From contig NZ_JFZG01000024.1 in NCBI RefSeq assembly GCF_000607165.1, forward strand, positions 930,001 through 994,000: a DNA stretch of 64,000 bases, read 5' to 3'. The stretch is from Ralstonia pickettii (lineage in GTDB: Bacteria; Pseudomonadota; Gammaproteobacteria; Burkholderiales; Burkholderiaceae). The position numbers and the translations under genes were made by a program. The notes under the pieces were generated by a model. The model worked only from the letters and a program-made list of their open reading frames with translations, did no database searches and had not been told where the DNA came from. Numbering within the stretch: position 1 is the stretch's first letter; each line of letters opens with the position of its first letter. Below are positions 28,079 through 36,497 of the stretch, piece after piece.

Positions 28079-28833
28079 GGCGTGTCTCCAGTAGGCGGTG
28101 TTGTTGGGCATGCGCTCAGCGCGAGCAGCCCCGAGCGATAGAGGGCTGACAGGCATGCGGTCAAATCAAAATCTGGCCGCTCAGCCAGCGTGGTTTCGAG
28201 CGCGGCCTGAAGCGACGGCGTCGCGTCGCAAGCTGCGAGGAACGTGGCCGTCGGGGCATCGAGATGGAGCACAGCAACGCGATGCCCGTGCACGGCAATC
28301 ACAGCGGCTTCGCCCACACTCAGGTCGATTTCGTTGAGCGCGATCGTCGCGTCGGGCTGATGTGCGCGCCAGATCGAAACCACGGGCCATGGAGAAGCCA
28401 CCCACTGCGCACCTTCGACCAGCCCGGCGCGAAGCGTGTCTGCGGGTTGTGCGAACAGGGTGGCGTTCGCCGCTTCCACGTGTGCATCCGGCGCGTAGTG
28501 CGCCCAGTGCACGCACCATTCCAGACGCGCCACGTCAGCTAGATACGGCACGCTGTGCGCCAACGGGGATTGCGCAATGACATCCGGCAGCGCATTTCCA
28601 TAGCGATGCAGGTTCGGGGATGTAGACGCCTGCATGGCCAGCGTGTCGCGCACCAGCGCATCAAAGCAGTCGTCACCGACGAGCGCTCGGCAGACGGGAT
28701 ACGCCCCCGTCAGCGCATTGCGCAGAATTGCCAGACGCGCATTGCGGTAGATGGCAATACCACGCGCCTCTTCGTGGCTTGCAGGGTTGGTCAGTGCGCC
28801 GATAAGGTGCGCTTCCCAGTCAGGTAGTCGCAT
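28075..28833 (-). CDS. DUF2063 partner protein of a bufferin-type RiPP (BufC/HvfC-like)
   Basis: About 252 residues from an ATG at 28833 with AGGAG upstream; it overlaps the preceding gene by 14 bp. The N-terminus has the DUF2063 pattern ([18 protein letters not shown], then [20 protein letters not shown], then [10 protein letters not shown]). In characterised bufferin and methanobactin-like systems this protein recruits the precursor peptide to the DUF692 enzyme. The middle region ([15 protein letters not shown]) matches the second domain of HvfC-like proteins. Assignment is by family plus perfect gene order. Confidence 0.87.
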   Translation of the reverse strand: MRLPDWEAHLIGALTNPASHEEARGIAIYRNARLAILRNALTGAYPVCRALVGDDCFDALVRDTLAMQASTSPNLHRYGNALPDVIAQSPLAHSVPYLADVARLEWCVHWAHYAPDAHVEAANATLFAQPADTLRAGLVEGAQWVASPWPVVSIWRAHQPDATIALNEIDLSVGEAAVIAVHGHRVAVLHLDAPTATFLAACDATPSLQAALETTLAERPDFDLTACLSALYRSGLLALSACPTTPPTGDTP

Positions 28834-29689
28834 GGTGGGACTCCTGCATGGGGGCACGGGCATGGCGATCGAGCGTTGCTTGCGCGCGTGCCGCTTCGTT
28901 CAGCAACACCTGCACGGGCGGCAGCTCGGCATCCCATTCGATCAGTGTCGGGCGTGCGCCGTGTTTGGCAATCCACGCGTCGTACAGCGCCCAGACGGGT
29001 GCATGGACCGGCGCACTGTGCGTGTCGATCAGCATGCCGTCTTCCACACTGAAGCCTGCCAAGTGAATCTCGCCGACCAGTGCAGGGTCGATATCGACCA
29101 GTACCGATTCGACGGTCACGCCATGGTTGACGCTGTTCACGTACAGATTGTTCAGGTCCAGCAAGATGCCGCAGCCCGTGCGCCGGGCGAGGGCGGTCAG
29201 GAATGCGCCTTCGAAGAGGGCCTCGTCGGCATCGACCAGTGCGCGGCAGTCGATGTACGCGGCGATGTTCTCGATCAGCAGCGGTCGCTTGAGGATGTCC
29301 TGTGCACGCATGACGTTGGCGCAGACGACATCCAGCGATTCGCGGGAATAAGGCAGCGGCAGCAGATCGTTGACGACCTGCGCACCGCTGCGGTTGAAGC
29401 ACAGGTGCTCGGAAATGGCGGCGGGCGCTACCGCATCGGCCAGCGTAGCGATGGCGCGTACGTGCTCGACGTCCAGTCCATCCGCATTGCCCAGCCCCAT
29501 GCCCACGCCGTGCAGGCTCACAGGCTGGTGCGCCCGCGCGGCGTGCAGCGCTGCGCGGGCGGGGCCGCCATACAGATAGTTCTCGCTGTGCACCTCCACC
29601 CAGGGGAAGCGGGCTTCCCCGTGCAGCAGGGCAGGAAAGTGCGGTGCGCGCAGGCCTGCGCCGGCGCAGGTTGGCAGAGCGGTCTGCAT
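28820..29689 (-). CDS. DUF692 multinuclear-iron enzyme of a bufferin-type RiPP (BufB/HvfB-like)
   Basis: About 289 residues from ATG 29689; longer in-frame starts only add a basic leader that overlaps the precursor gene. It is a TIM-barrel with many putative metal ligands in family positions: [50 protein letters not shown] and EIHLAGFS. The family is that of MbnB. The expected reaction is oxidation of cysteine residues of the precursor to thiooxazole- or oxazolone/thioamide-type groups that bind copper. It is 22 bp downstream of the DUF2282 precursor. Confidence 0.9.
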   Translation of the reverse strand: MQTALPTCAGAGLRAPHFPALLHGEARFPWVEVHSENYLYGGPARAALHAARAHQPVSLHGVGMGLGNADGLDVEHVRAIATLADAVAPAAISEHLCFNRSGAQVVNDLLPLPYSRESLDVVCANVMRAQDILKRPLLIENIAAYIDCRALVDADEALFEGAFLTALARRTGCGILLDLNNLYVNSVNHGVTVESVLVDIDPALVGEIHLAGFSVEDGMLIDTHSAPVHAPVWALYDAWIAKHGARPTLIEWDAELPPVQVLLNEAARAQATLDRHARAPMQESHHATT

Positions 29690-29711
29690 GGTGGTCACCC
29701 GGCGTCGCGCG

Positions 29712-29978
29712 TTACTTGGACGGAGCCTGCATCGTGCCGCCCATCTGCGCGCAGGTGCCGGCGGGCACGTATTTCCACGACATTGGGTCCTTGTCCATCT
29801 TCGATTGGCCGGCGCAGGCGTGGGCGCTGCCCGGGCTGGCGCAATCGTTCTGGCCGGCCTTGGCGACGCCGTAGCACTTTTCCTTGCCGGCGGCATCAGC
29901 GGCCTGCACCGGCGTCGACAGTGCGCCCAGCGCGAGTAGGCTACCCAGAGCGGCGGCGATCATGGCGTGTTGTTTCAT
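29712..29978 (-). CDS. Bufferin-type precursor peptide (DUF2282)
   Basis: 88 residues with AAGGAG upstream of the ATG. The signal peptide ([21 protein letters not shown]) is cleaved near residue 26, so modification would occur on an exported or to-be-exported peptide. The mature part has four cysteines, at residues 35, 46, 55 and 76, in the family contexts [24 protein letters not shown] and [14 protein letters not shown]2282 peptides of this pattern are the bufferin precursors whose cysteines are modified to chelate copper. It is the first gene of the four-gene unit. Confidence 0.9.
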   Translation of the reverse strand: MKQHAMIAAALGSLLALGALSTPVQAADAAGKEKCYGVAKAGQNDCASPGSAHACAGQSKMDKDPMSWKYVPAGTCAQMGGTMQAPSK

Positions 29979-30154
29979 TTGTGTTCTCCTTGAGTGGCAG
30001 GTGTCGTTGAACGGCGGACAGGGCCAAATCCCTCGCCGTACGGTGCACTGCGGCATCGCGCAGATGTGTTCCGTGCACCTTCGTCGGCGCACGTGGGCGT
30101 TCCTGACACGGAGAACAGAAATTTTTTTGATTTTTTTTGTGAGGCAAACCGCCA

Positions 30155-30185
30155 ATAAAAAAGGCGACCCCAATGGGCCGCCTTC
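30155..30185 (-). terminator. Terminator downstream of the DUF6496 gene
   Basis: On the minus strand AAGGCGGCCC, loop ATTG and GGGTCGCCTT (one mismatch) are followed by a run of T. It lies about 20 bp after the lysine-rich protein gene and insulates it from the bufferin operon, whose own promoter must lie between about 29979 and 30150. Confidence 0.8.
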
Positions 30186-30203
30186 AGGCTGAACAGGAAA
30201 GAT

Positions 30204-30734
30204 TTACCTGGCGTGCGCCGCGCGCGTGCGCGCCGCCTTCTTGGCGGCGGCGGATCGGCCGGCTGCGCCCTTGGTAGCAGCGCCCTTCTTGGCCGCCGCC
30301 GAGCGCTCGCTGCTCGAACGCTTGGAGGCCGCGCTATGCGCCTGCTTGGACAGCGACGACTTGGAAGCCGCCGAATGACCTTCCTTCTTCAGCGTGCGTG
30401 TTGTGGTTTTGCTGCGCTTGGCCGTGGATTCCTTGCTCGCACTGGCGTGGCTGCCGGTGTTGTTGCCTGCCTTGCTGCCGGCCTTGACGTCATGTTCCGC
30501 CTTCTTGCGCGTGGCGGCCGATGCCTTGCCTTCCCCCGGCGGCTTGACGGCAACGCCCGCGCGGCGTGCCTTCGATAGACCAATCGCAATGGCCTGCTTG
30601 GTGTTTTTCGCACCGTGCTTGCCTTCGCGGATGTGATCCATCTCTTCCTTCACGAAGTTGCCCGCCTGGGTCGAGGCGGCTTTGCCGTGGCGCTTGTCGG
30701 CGCGCGCACGTTCTACGGTTTTGCGTTCCGGCAT
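30204..30734 (-). CDS. DUF6496-like protein with histone-H1-like basic tail
   Basis: About 176 residues from ATG 30734. Residues 1-70 match a conserved bacterial small-protein family (MPERKTVERARADKRHGK, then KEEMDHIREGKHGAKNTKQA and IGLSKARRAGV). The remaining 100 residues are low-complexity Ala/Ser/Lys repeats (SAASK, SAAAKKA, RTRAAHAR), like the C-terminal tail of histone H1 or of bacterial Hc1/BpH proteins. It probably binds nucleic acid non-specifically. No enzymatic motif is present. Confidence 0.8.
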   Translation of the reverse strand: MPERKTVERARADKRHGKAASTQAGNFVKEEMDHIREGKHGAKNTKQAIAIGLSKARRAGVAVKPPGEGKASAATRKKAEHDVKAGSKAGNNTGSHASASKESTAKRSKTTTRTLKKEGHSAASKSSLSKQAHSAASKRSSSERSAAAKKGAATKGAAGRSAAAKKAARTRAAHAR

Positions 30735-30853
30735 GATGACGTCCTCCGTTGGGTTGGGGCGCCGGCCGGTCATGCTGGGCATCAGCCCACAGATCGACAA
30801 ACCGGCGGCGCTTGCAAACAACCACGCAACCGGCATACCTGCATCGCCTGCGT

Positions 30854-31123
30854 TCAGCCCACGCGGAAATGCTCGATGCTCTGCCCTGCGTTGACGGCGC
30901 GCCGCAGCCAGTCGGGCATGTCGCCCGAGCCGTCCCAGTGCTGGCCGTCGGCGCTCATGTAGACCGGGCCGATGGGTGCGGATGGCGCGGGCGGCGGCGG
31001 TGGCGCGTCAAAGCAGCCATGCGCCTGCAAATCTTCGACAGACAGGTCATAGGTTTGCATTTGTTCCAGGATCCAGGCGATCGCGGTTTCGCGACCCGGC
31101 TCCGGCGGGTGACCTTCCTTCAT
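30854..31123 (-). CDS. Short H-NS-like protein lacking the oligomerisation domain
   Basis: About 89 residues from ATG 31123. The first half (ETAIAWILEQMQTYDLSVED) resembles the second dimerisation helix of betaproteobacterial H-NS proteins. The C-terminus (YMSADGQHWDGSGDMPDWLR) resembles the DNA-binding motif W-x-GxG-x-x-P-x-WL/I of that family, with acidic changes in place of the usual basic loop. A proline-rich linker joins the two. The long N-terminal coiled coil is absent. It could modulate full-length H-NS; this is inference. Confidence 0.65.
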   Translation of the reverse strand: MKEGHPPEPGRETAIAWILEQMQTYDLSVEDLQAHGCFDAPPPPPAPSAPIGPVYMSADGQHWDGSGDMPDWLRRAVNAGQSIEHFRVG

Positions 31124-31279
31124 CTTGTACGTATGTTTGGGGTTTCTGTCCGCTGGCTGCCAAAGGGAGAGAGAGGCAGGCGCAGGGCGCGCCGGGCGCC
31201 AGCGGAAAACGCACAAGAATAACAGCAGTTGGACTGCCGATTCGTGTTGCGAATGTGGGGGACTATTGCGCGTATTGCG

Positions 31280-32182
31280 TTATTTGGTAACGGGGGATTC
31301 GCCCCGTGCCCGCAACCAGCGATACGGCGACCACCCCAGGTTCATGCCCGCAGCCGCCAGCAGGATCGCCCCCGCACCCAAAAACTGCGCCAGTTGCAGC
31401 CGATGCCCGAACGCAACGATGTCCACCACGATGGCGACAATGGGATAGATGAACGACAACGATCCCGTCAGATGCGTCGGCAGCCTCTGGATGGCGCCAT
31501 AGAGCAGGATGTACATCAACCCTGTATGCACCACGCCCACCGTGACAAGGATCACCCACGTATGCGCATCGGCCGGCGGATGCGACAGGTTGGCCAACGG
31601 CGCCAGCATCAGCACGCCCACACACACCTGGATGAGCGCAATCAGATGCGGCGGCGTACCGGCCAGCTTCTTGATCAGGAGCGCGGCCACCGCATAGGCA
31701 AACGCCGCGCCCAGCGCCATCGCAATGCCAGACAGGTAATCGGTCCCCATGCTGGCTGCAGGCCCCACCTGCACGATCAGTACGACGCCGATAAAGGCGA
31801 TGGCCAGCCACGTGACTTTGGCCGCCGTCAGCTTTTCTGACAGAAACAGCGCGCCCAGCCCGACCAGCATGAACGGTTGCGTGTTGTAGACCGCCGTCGC
31901 AATCGAGATAGATGCGCGCGGATACGCCGCGAACAGCAGCAGCCAATTGATGACGATTGCCACGCCGCCCAACGCGGCAATGCCCGCACGCCGCCACGTG
32001 ATGGCGCCGCGCAGCAGCCCCAGGCCGGCACACACACCCAGCAGCGTCAGCGCGCCGAATACGCAGCGCCAGAACACAACGTCGGCCACCGGCTGGCCTG
32101 AGCGGACAACGAACCAGCCGATCGTCCCGGAGATGACCATGGCGGTGGTCATCTCGACCGTGCCGCGTGTCTTATCGTTCAT
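31280..32182 (-). CDS. EamA/DMT-family transporter
   Basis: About 300 residues with ten hydrophobic segments in two EamA repeats (for example VVFWRCVFGALTLLGV, then AVYNTQPFMLVGLGALFLSEK in repeat one and LPTHLTGSLSFIYPIVAIVV in repeat two). This is a drug/metabolite exporter of the inner membrane. It is divergent from an Lrp-type regulator 132 bp away, the usual arrangement for amino-acid exporters, so an amino-acid-like substrate is likely but unproven. The start at 32182 (MNDKTRG) is preferred over 32209. Confidence 0.88.
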   Translation of the reverse strand: MNDKTRGTVEMTTAMVISGTIGWFVVRSGQPVADVVFWRCVFGALTLLGVCAGLGLLRGAITWRRAGIAALGGVAIVINWLLLFAAYPRASISIATAVYNTQPFMLVGLGALFLSEKLTAAKVTWLAIAFIGVVLIVQVGPAASMGTDYLSGIAMALGAAFAYAVAALLIKKLAGTPPHLIALIQVCVGVLMLAPLANLSHPPADAHTWVILVTVGVVHTGLMYILLYGAIQRLPTHLTGSLSFIYPIVAIVVDIVAFGHRLQLAQFLGAGAILLAAAGMNLGWSPYRWLRARGESPVTK

Positions 32183-32240
32183 GCGAACCACCTTGAGCGT
32201 TGGATGCAATCAGGATCGCATGCGGATGGGCTCACTTCCA

Positions 32241-32257
32241 TTGCTTTTCTAAGGCAA
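32241..32257. promoter_or_regulatory. Candidate Lrp-type dyad between DMT exporter and regulator
   Basis: TTGC-N9-GCAA in an AT-rich patch of the 132-bp divergent region. Its position suits autoregulation and control of the exporter by the Lrp-family protein. Assignment is by symmetry and location only. Confidence 0.35.
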
Positions 32258-32314
32258 AATTGGCGTTCTTTCTAATGAAGTAAGGCGAAGTGCCCGAATT
32301 GGAGGCGGAACGCA

Positions 32315-32767
32315 ATGAACACGATTGACGCGCTGGATCAACGCATTCTCGACGTCCTGCTGACCGATTCCCGCATCTCGCTCAAGCAACTCGCCGAGCA
32401 GGTGGGGTTGTCATCCCCCAGCGTGTCGGAGCGCCTGCGGCGGCTGGAAGAGCGCGGCGTGATCCGGCATTACACCGTCGACATTGACCCCGCGGCGCTG
32501 GGCTACACGCTGCAGGCCATCGTGCGCGTGCGGCCCATGCCGGGCAAGCTGCATATCGTGCAGAAGCTGATCGAAGAGATTCCCGAGATCGGCGAATGCG
32601 ACAAGGTCACGGGCGAGGACTGCTTCATCGCCCGGCTGTATGTGCGCTCGATCGACCAGCTCGACCAGATTCTCGATCGCGTGGCGTATCACGCTGAGAC
32701 CAACACCGCCATCGTCAAGACGCAGCCGGTAAAGCGGCGTGCGCCGCCGTTTGCACTGGCTGACTGA
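32315..32767 (+). CDS. Lrp/AsnC-family regulator
   Basis: 150 residues. The helix-turn-helix reads DALDQRILDVLLTDSRISLK, then LAEQVGLSSPSVSERLRRLE. The RAM domain carries the C-terminal effector pattern GECDKVTGEDCFIARLYVRS. Sequence conservation around VTGEDCF is typical of the branch that controls DMT or LysE exporters. It is divergent from the DMT exporter, its most likely target. It converges on the Cys/Met PLP enzyme. Confidence 0.93.
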   Translation: MNTIDALDQRILDVLLTDSRISLKQLAEQVGLSSPSVSERLRRLEERGVIRHYTVDIDPAALGYTLQAIVRVRPMPGKLHIVQKLIEEIPEIGECDKVTGEDCFIARLYVRSIDQLDQILDRVAYHAETNTAIVKTQPVKRRAPPFALAD

Positions 32768-32778
32768 CGTGCCGTCGG

Positions 32779-33957
32779 TTATGCGGCAACAGCGGGCTCC
32801 TGGATGGCTGCGCGAGCCATGGCTTGCCGCAGATCGGCAATCAGATCTTCCGGCGCTTCCAGCCCGACATTGAGCCGCACCAGGCGGCCGCGATAGTGGC
32901 GGTTCGGTCGCGCCAGATCGGGATATGGCATCACCAGGCTGCTCGTGCCGCCCCAACTCATGCCGATCCAGAACATGCGCAGCGCATCAATGAATGCGTT
33001 GACTTGTTCGGCCGAGACGCCTTCTTGGAACACCACCGAAAACACGCTGGTTGCGCCGGTAAAGTCGCGCTTCCAGAGCTCATGGCCGGGGCATGACGGC
33101 AGCGCCGGATGCAGCACGGTCGCAATGCAGTCCTGCAGATGCAGCCAGTGCGCCACCGCCAGGGTGGACGTTTGCAGGCGCTCAAGCCGCAGCCCCAGCG
33201 TTTGCAGGCCACGCAGCGCCAGGCTGCAATCGTCGGGCGATGCGCCCATGCCCAGATCGGCAAACGCGCTGCCCACACGCTCGAACATCGCCTCCGAGTT
33301 GACCGAGACCGACCCGAGCAACAGGTCGCTGTGGCCGCCCACGTACTTGGTCAGGGCCTGCATGCTGATGTCCACGCCGTGCGCGAAGGCATCGAAATAC
33401 ACGCCGGCCGTGTACGTGTTGTCGAGCGCCACCGGCACGCCGCGCGCGTGCGCCTCAGCCACGATTGCCGGCACGTCCTGCACTTCCATCGTGACCGAGC
33501 CGGGGCTTTCGGTCCAAACAAGCATGGTGTTCGGCCGGATGAGTCCGCCGATGCCTGCGCCGATGAGCGGGTCATAGATTTCGACTTCGATGCCCATGCG
33601 TTTGAGCAGGCCGTCAGCCATGCTGCGGTTGGGCCCGTACGCACTGAACGGCACCAGCGCATGGCTGCCCGCGCCGCAGCAGGCCAGGTAGACGAGCGCG
33701 ATGGCCGCCTGCCCGCCGGGGACGATAAAGCTGTGGCGGGCGCGTTCCAGTTGCGCAATCCGCACGCCGAGTTCAATGGCGGTCGGTGTGCCGTAGAGGC
33801 CGTAGGTGTAGCCGTGCTGCGCATGGCGCCAGTCGTCCACGACCTGCGCTGCGTTGTCGAACAACACGGTTGAACCACGGTAGACCGGGGTCACCAATGA
33901 CCGAAAGCCGCCAGGGGCAAGCGTTTCGGGGCTGACGAGCTGGGATTGCCAATGCAT
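32779..33957 (-). CDS. Cys/Met-metabolism PLP enzyme (cystathionine beta-lyase-like)
   Basis: About 392 residues from ATG 33957. The fold-type I features are TPVYRGSTVLFDNA near the N-terminus, YTYGLYGTPTAIELG, and the PLP lysine in SMQALTKYVGGHSDLLLGSV. The late segment FWIGMSWGGTSSLVMP is typical of bacterial MetC. It should cleave cystathionine or cysteine-type thioethers to a thiol, pyruvate and ammonia. It is divergent from a second Lrp-type regulator, suggesting amino-acid responsive control. Confidence 0.9.
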   Translation of the reverse strand: MHWQSQLVSPETLAPGGFRSLVTPVYRGSTVLFDNAAQVVDDWRHAQHGYTYGLYGTPTAIELGVRIAQLERARHSFIVPGGQAAIALVYLACCGAGSHALVPFSAYGPNRSMADGLLKRMGIEVEIYDPLIGAGIGGLIRPNTMLVWTESPGSVTMEVQDVPAIVAEAHARGVPVALDNTYTAGVYFDAFAHGVDISMQALTKYVGGHSDLLLGSVSVNSEAMFERVGSAFADLGMGASPDDCSLALRGLQTLGLRLERLQTSTLAVAHWLHLQDCIATVLHPALPSCPGHELWKRDFTGATSVFSVVFQEGVSAEQVNAFIDALRMFWIGMSWGGTSSLVMPYPDLARPNRHYRGRLVRLNVGLEAPEDLIADLRQAMARAAIQEPAVAA

Positions 33958-34007
33958 GGGATGGACCTCTGCGAACGCGTGGACCACGAAATCCTATGTC
34001 ACGTCAG

Positions 34008-34029
34008 CAGAGTAATTTCAGCTATTCTG
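34008..34029. promoter_or_regulatory. Candidate operator between metC-like gene and Lrp regulator
   Basis: A 22-bp imperfect dyad beginning CAGAGTAATT and ending GCTATTCTG lies in the 101-bp divergent region. About 14 of 22 positions are symmetric, and the ends resemble the YAG...CTR edges of Lrp sites. Proposed from position and symmetry. Confidence 0.35.
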
Positions 34030-34058
34030 ACCAGCCAGACGCAAAAATTTCTCGCTCC

Positions 34059-34544
34059 ATGCCCGTTATGGCCGCACAGAAATCGCTCGAACTCGACGCA
34101 TTCGACATTGCCATCCTCAACGCTGTTCAGCGGTGCTACACCACGCCGCTGCGCGTGATTGGGGAGCAGGTCAATCTATCGACCGCCGCCGTGCAGCGGC
34201 GCATCAAGCGAATGGAGGAAGCGGGCGTCATCGTCGGCAACGTGGCGGTAGTCGACCCCGAGCGGGTGGCCAAACCCATCACCGTGATCGTTGAGGTGCA
34301 TGCCGAGCGCACCAATACCGCTGCAATGGCTGCGCTCAAGAAGGCGCTCTCCGGCCCCGAGGTGCAGCAGTGCTACTACGTGACGGGCGAGGCCGATTTC
34401 GTCCTCATCCTGAACGTGGCCACGATGACGGAGTACGAAGCTCTGGCGCGACGCCTGTTCGACGACAACGACAACATCCGGTGGTACCGCACGGCGGTGG
34501 TGCTCAACCGCGTGAAGGTCGGGCTCGAGGTGCCGCTGGGCTAG
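34059..34544 (+). CDS. Lrp/AsnC-family regulator
   Basis: About 161 residues from ATG 34059. An earlier in-frame start at 33996 would crowd the divergent promoter and add a non-conserved leader. The HTH reads ALDAFDIAIL-type helix one, then IGEQVNLSTAAVQRRIKRME, and the RAM domain contains VQQCYYVTGEADFVLILNVA. It is divergent from the MetC-like enzyme and presumably regulates it and itself. Effector unknown. Confidence 0.9.
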   Translation: MPVMAAQKSLELDAFDIAILNAVQRCYTTPLRVIGEQVNLSTAAVQRRIKRMEEAGVIVGNVAVVDPERVAKPITVIVEVHAERTNTAAMAALKKALSGPEVQQCYYVTGEADFVLILNVATMTEYEALARRLFDDNDNIRWYRTAVVLNRVKVGLEVPLG

Positions 34545-34688
34545 CGATGCGTGCCGTTCCACCGCCTGCACAATGCGTCAATACGGGGATGAGGCTATAG
34601 TGCCCCGGCGCACCGCCTGATAAGGTTCGCGCGCCATAACACGTACGCTGGCACGACCGGCGTCCTTGAAGGTACCAAAGGAGCTCCT

Positions 34689-36419
34689 ATGCAGAATCCA
34701 AGAACAGGCATGCGGTGGATCGCCGCTGCAATCGCATCGATCAGCATCACGACCGTCGCACACGCGGCATCCGTCGCACCCGTGGCCGCAGAAAACGGCA
34801 TGGTCGTTGCGGCACAGCATCTGGCCAGCAAGGTCGGTGTGGAAGTGCTCAAGCGCGGCGGCAATGCGGTGGATGCCGCAGTGGCCGTGGGTTACGCGCT
34901 GGCCGTGGTCTATCCGGCAGCCGGCAACCTGGGCGGCGGTGGTTTCATGACGATCCAACTGGCCGATGGCCGCAAGACCTTCCTCGACTTCCGTGAAGTC
35001 GCGCCGAAGGGTGCCACCGCCAACATGTACCTCGACAAGGACGGCAACGTCATCAAGGGTGCGTCCACCAAGGGCCACTTGGCCGTGGGTGTGCCGGGCA
35101 CCGTGTCCGGCATGGAGTATGCGCGCCAGAAGTACGGCACCATGCAACGCGCTGCACTGATCGCGCCGGCCATCACGCTGGCCGACAAGGGCTTCGTCCT
35201 CGATCAGGGCGATGTCGACATGCTGCACACCTCCACCAAGGACTTCCAGGAAGACGCCGCATCGGGCGCGATCTTCCTGAACAAGGGGCAGCCGTTCCAG
35301 GTGGGCGAGAAGCTCGTCCAGCATGACTTGGCCAAGACGCTGCGCGAGATCAGCAACAAGGGCACCGACGGCTTCTACAAGGGCTGGGTCGGGCAGGCCA
35401 TTGCTGCATCGAGCAAGGCCGGTGGTGGCCTGATCACGCAAGAAGATCTGGTCAGCTACAAAACGCGCGAACTGGCGCCGGTCGAGTGCGACTACCGTGG
35501 CTATCACGTGGTGTCGGCACCTCCTCCGAGTTCAGGCGGCGTGGTCATCTGCGAAATGCTGAACATCCTGGAAGGCTATCCGCTCAAGGACCTGGGCTGG
35601 CATTCCGCGCAGGCCACGCATTACCAGATCGAAGCCATGCGCCACGCCTATGTGGACCGCAACAGCTACCTGGGCGACCCGGACTTCGTGAAGAACCCGC
35701 TGGACCGCCTGCTGAGCAAGGACTATGCGGCCAAGATTCGCGCTGTGATCGACCCGAAGAAGGCGGGTGTGTCGAAGGACATCAAGCCGGGCGTCGAGCC
35801 GCATGAGGGCAGCAATACCACGCACTACTCGATTGCCGACAAGTACGGCAACGCCGTGTCGGTCACGTACACGCTCAACGACTGGTTTGGTGCGAAGGTG
35901 ACGGCCGCCAAGACGGGCGTGGTCCTGAACGATGAAATGGACGACTTCACCGCCAAGGTCGGCGTGCCTAACCTGTACGGCCTGGTGCAGGGCGAGGCCA
36001 ACTCGATTGCCCCGGGCAAGCGTCCGCTGTCGTCGATGAGCCCGACCATCGTCACCAAGGACGGCAAGCCCGTCATGGTGGTGGGCACGCCGGGCGGCAG
36101 CCGCATCATCACAGCCGTCATGCTGACCATGATCAACGCGATCGACTACGGCATGAACGTGCAGGAAGCCGTCGACATGCCGCGCTTCCACCAGCAATGG
36201 CTGCCGGACGTGACCAACGTCGAGCCGTACGCGCTGTCGGAAGATACGCGCAAGATCCTGACGTCGATGGGCCACAACCTGGGGGCGCCGCAGCCGGCCA
36301 ACCACCTGGCGGCGATCATCGTCGGGGCGCCGTCGCTGGGCGGCAAGCCGGTCGGCAACAACCGCTTCTATGGCGCGAATGATCCGCGTCGCAACACTGG
36401 GCTGGCAGCCGGTTATTGA
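34689..36419 (+). CDS. ggt: Gamma-glutamyltranspeptidase (periplasmic)
   Basis: 576 residues with a signal peptide (WIAAAIASISITTVAHAA) and an AAGGAG-like ribosome site. The large-subunit substrate motif LGGGGFMTIQ and FLDFREVAP are present. Autoprocessing and catalysis use the threonine at the start of the small subunit, in EGSNTTHYSIADKYGNAV, and the late motif is PLSSMSPTIVTKDGKP. The enzyme hydrolyses or transfers gamma-glutamyl groups of glutathione in the periplasm. It stands alone and is followed by a strong terminator. Confidence 0.96.
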   Translation: MQNPRTGMRWIAAAIASISITTVAHAASVAPVAAENGMVVAAQHLASKVGVEVLKRGGNAVDAAVAVGYALAVVYPAAGNLGGGGFMTIQLADGRKTFLDFREVAPKGATANMYLDKDGNVIKGASTKGHLAVGVPGTVSGMEYARQKYGTMQRAALIAPAITLADKGFVLDQGDVDMLHTSTKDFQEDAASGAIFLNKGQPFQVGEKLVQHDLAKTLREISNKGTDGFYKGWVGQAIAASSKAGGGLITQEDLVSYKTRELAPVECDYRGYHVVSAPPPSSGGVVICEMLNILEGYPLKDLGWHSAQATHYQIEAMRHAYVDRNSYLGDPDFVKNPLDRLLSKDYAAKIRAVIDPKKAGVSKDIKPGVEPHEGSNTTHYSIADKYGNAVSVTYTLNDWFGAKVTAAKTGVVLNDEMDDFTAKVGVPNLYGLVQGEANSIAPGKRPLSSMSPTIVTKDGKPVMVVGTPGGSRIITAVMLTMINAIDYGMNVQEAVDMPRFHQQWLPDVTNVEPYALSEDTRKILTSMGHNLGAPQPANHLAAIIVGAPSLGGKPVGNNRFYGANDPRRNTGLAAGY

Positions 36420-36444
36420 TCGGCATTGCAGCACCCGCAGCACG

Positions 36445-36477
36445 AAAAAAAGCCCGCCGAAACTTGGCGGGCTTTTT
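36445..36477. terminator. Bidirectional terminator between ggt and hpd
   Basis: AAAAGCCCGCC pairs with GGCGGGCTTTT around a 7-base loop, with an A-run on one side and a T-run on the other. It lies 25 bp after ggt and 20 bp after the convergent hpd stop, so it can serve both genes. Confidence 0.92.
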
Positions 36478-36497
36478 TCTTGGCGACGTTTTCCGGG

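Noticed and set aside
33958-34058. SAM or SAH riboswitch upstream of the metC-like gene
   Set aside because: The 101-bp region has no conserved SAM-I, SAM-II or SAH core; only a short operator-like dyad is seen.
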